Source: Burkholderiales bacterium
GTDB lineage: Bacteria; Pseudomonadota; Gammaproteobacteria; Burkholderiales; SG8-39
NCBI GenBank assembly: GCA_005777205.1
Contig: SXNB01000004.1
Location: 1-5,786 of the forward strand
Direction of reading: 5' to 3'
DNA: 5,786 bases
The position numbers and the translations under genes were made by a program. Within the stretch, counting starts at the first letter, position 1, and each line of letters begins with the position of its first letter. Below are positions 5,768 to 5,786 of the stretch, one piece after another. Below the pieces are notes generated by a model. It was given only the letters and a program-made list of their open reading frames with translations. It was not told the DNA's origin and searched no databases.

Positions 5768-5786
5768 GCGGGCGGCGGCGGTAGAA

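Noticed and set aside
5764..5786. Minus-strand frame reading LPPPPA-stop that overlaps the dctQ ATG, possibly the end of dctP
   Set aside because: Only 23 bases are visible and the GCC/GCG repeat makes an open frame uninformative.

Overview
The window is GC-rich DNA with long antisense shadow frames. Five complete protein genes and one gene fragment fill almost all of it. The gene content (a TRAP transporter, a GarR-like beta-hydroxyacid dehydrogenase, a class II aldolase-fold enzyme and Kup) suggests a free-living, metabolically versatile proteobacterium, possibly a beta- or gammaproteobacterium. No rRNA, tRNA or phylogenetic marker is present, so this placement is only inference.

Layout. 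Positions 1-141 (+) look like the C-terminal end of an unidentified gene whose stop codon overlaps the start of the next gene in an ATGA junction. Positions 138-1007 (+) encode an NAD(P)-dependent beta-hydroxyacid dehydrogenase of the tartronate-semialdehyde reductase / 3-hydroxyisobutyrate dehydrogenase family. A class II aldolase/adducin-fold protein (1050-1799, -) converges on it, and a 20-bp near-perfect palindrome lies across the aldolase stop codon. A divergent control region of about 180 bp (about 1800-1977) separates the aldolase gene from kup (1978-3825, +), a Kup/Trk-D potassium uptake transporter whose frame has no ATG or GTG start. Kup converges with only 6 bp to spare on a TRAP transporter pair read on the minus strand: dctQ (5270-5767) upstream and dctM (3832-5256) downstream. 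The periplasmic binding protein (DctP) that completes such a system is not in the window; it may lie beyond position 5786.

How the parts may fit together. A TRAP importer for an organic or sugar acid, a hydroxyacid dehydrogenase and a class II aldolase/decarboxylase-fold enzyme would fit a small catabolic locus for a hydroxylated acid. Kup, a housekeeping potassium transporter, sits between them, and the genes are not one transcription unit, so the link is only suggestive.

I did not find a wholly new system. The most notable points are an apparent internal duplication of about 42 residues in DctM, related palindromes bracketing the aldolase gene, a class II aldolase-fold enzyme lacking the usual catalytic Glu, and an unresolved Kup start.
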